A program made the translations under genes and the position numbers. The notes under the pieces were generated by a model that worked only from the letters and a program-made list of their open reading frames with translations, searched no databases and was not told the DNA's origin. DNA of 64,000 bases from Arthrinium phaeospermum (Eukaryota; Ascomycota; Sordariomycetes; Amphisphaeriales; Apiosporaceae), in contig QYRS01000009.1 in assembly GCA_006503535.1 (NCBI GenBank), positions 62,001 to 126,000 on the forward strand, read 5' to 3'. This document shows positions 63,234 to 64,000 of this stretch, one piece after another; positions within the stretch are counted from its first letter, which is position 1, and every line of letters starts with the position of its first letter.

Positions 63234-64000
63234 GGTTGCGGATGTGGTGGATGGAGAGGAATAGAAAGAAAAAAAGTCGGGAGTGAAAGGGGGACGAGAG
63301 AACTTTATGACTTGGCTTTAGGGGGAAAAAACGCACGACAATCACGAGCAGTGTGGCTTTCTTTGCTTCCACTAGACAGATCAACGATTGAGAGACGTTT
63401 TTCTGGGATGGTCTGGTATTCGCGCAAGCGTAGTGTGGTAGTGGGAGAGGTTGCCAGGTGGGATGGAGGGGTCGGACGGAGGGGTCGGGCCTACTATTGC
63501 GTCGATGCTACCCTATCGGGTTAAACGTTTCAAGCACGGGGGCATCTGGAACTCGTTGGAATGTTGCTTCTACTTGTATGCTTGGATAGGTAGGCAATCT
63601 CAATATTGCGCGTTGAGTAACATTAGCATTTCCAGATACAAACCTTCGAATCAATTGACTTTGATTTATTTCTAAGTTAGGCATCTAGCATCAGAGGTAA
63701 ATGCCCAGGTAAGCCAAGGACCCGACTGCAAGCGTGACTTTGCATGAGATACACGTAGCTGTCAATTGATTCATTCAATGTTGCATGTTTCTGGCGCCCA
63801 CTTAGTAATAATGCCGGGTGCCTGCTCTAGTCCGTTCCGGGCGAGGCCTCGTCGCAGCTTTTCTCAATGACGGGCTCCAGAATAACCAGCAGATCTGAAC
63901 CGACAATCAGGCGACCGGCGCAGCAACAGGCGATTTTCGAATGGGCTCAATCGGACCTGCAGCCAAACACTAAAACCGATTGAACTCTGCAAGCTAGCCC
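63234..64000. other. Upstream region of phosphoglycerate mutase and edge of window
   Basis: Promoter and leader of the mutase gene on the left. The last 200 bases become GC-rich; on the minus strand a short open stretch ending at a TAG near 63827 (LLVILEPVIEKSCDEASPGT) could be the end of a gene beyond the window, but an in-frame TGA about 40 codons before it leaves this undecided. Confidence 0.35.

Noticed and set aside
61641..63524. 627-codon plus-strand frame
   Set aside because: Antisense shadow of phosphoglycerate mutase, with Leu/Val/Gly-Asp repeats and no domain.
1..64000. CRISPR arrays, operons or ribosome binding sites
   Set aside because: The window is eukaryotic; no regular direct-repeat and spacer arrays were seen.

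Overview
The window is nuclear DNA of a filamentous ascomycete (Pezizomycotina, most likely a Sordariomycete). The evidence is GC-rich genes split by short introns of about 45-100 bases with fungal branch points (CTAAC/CTGAC), fungus-specific families (rhodopsin-like membrane protein, RTA1, Zn2Cys6 regulator, GH7 cellulase, highly reducing PKS), and a TpA-rich, CpA/TpG-poor island that looks like repeat-induced point mutation (RIP).

Layout. Bases 1 to about 9.8 kb are most of a Ty3/gypsy-type LTR retrotransposon, cut by the left edge: gag-protease, pol reached by a -1 frameshift, then about 3 kb holding two extra genes, one spliced and antisense with a Cys-rich domain, one sense and intronless and resembling a Ulp1/C48 SUMO protease. 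Next come a RIP-damaged gene remnant (10.2-11.2 kb), a Tudor-domain (hypervirulence-associated type) protein and a kinase-like gene.

15.3-37 kb is the centre of the window: a candidate secondary-metabolite cluster with an FAD monooxygenase, a DUF829 hydrolase-like protein, a class I methyltransferase, a 2,653-residue highly reducing PKS (KS-AT-DH-MT-ER-KR-ACP, no release domain), a rhodopsin-like membrane protein, a small secreted protein, an alpha/beta hydrolase and a short-chain dehydrogenase. A GH7 cellobiohydrolase sits between the last two. A plausible logic is that the PKS builds a C-methylated reduced chain, a hydrolase releases it, and the monooxygenase, dehydrogenase and methyltransferase tailor it. 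Two introns of the PKS are near-copies of one another with terminal inverted repeats, that is, introner-like elements.

38-64 kb is ordinary chromosome with scattered genes: a Gly/Ser/His-rich small protein, a mitochondrial kinase-like protein, a tandem DUF7726-type protein, a SnoaL-like protein, a secreted GH16 glucanase (with a twin intron, or stwintron), an RTA1-like membrane protein divergent from a Zn2Cys6 regulator, a delta-12-type fatty acid desaturase, an M14 carboxypeptidase, eIF3k and cofactor-independent phosphoglycerate mutase. Splice sites were inferred by eye from consensus, frame and family similarity; no alignments or searches were run.
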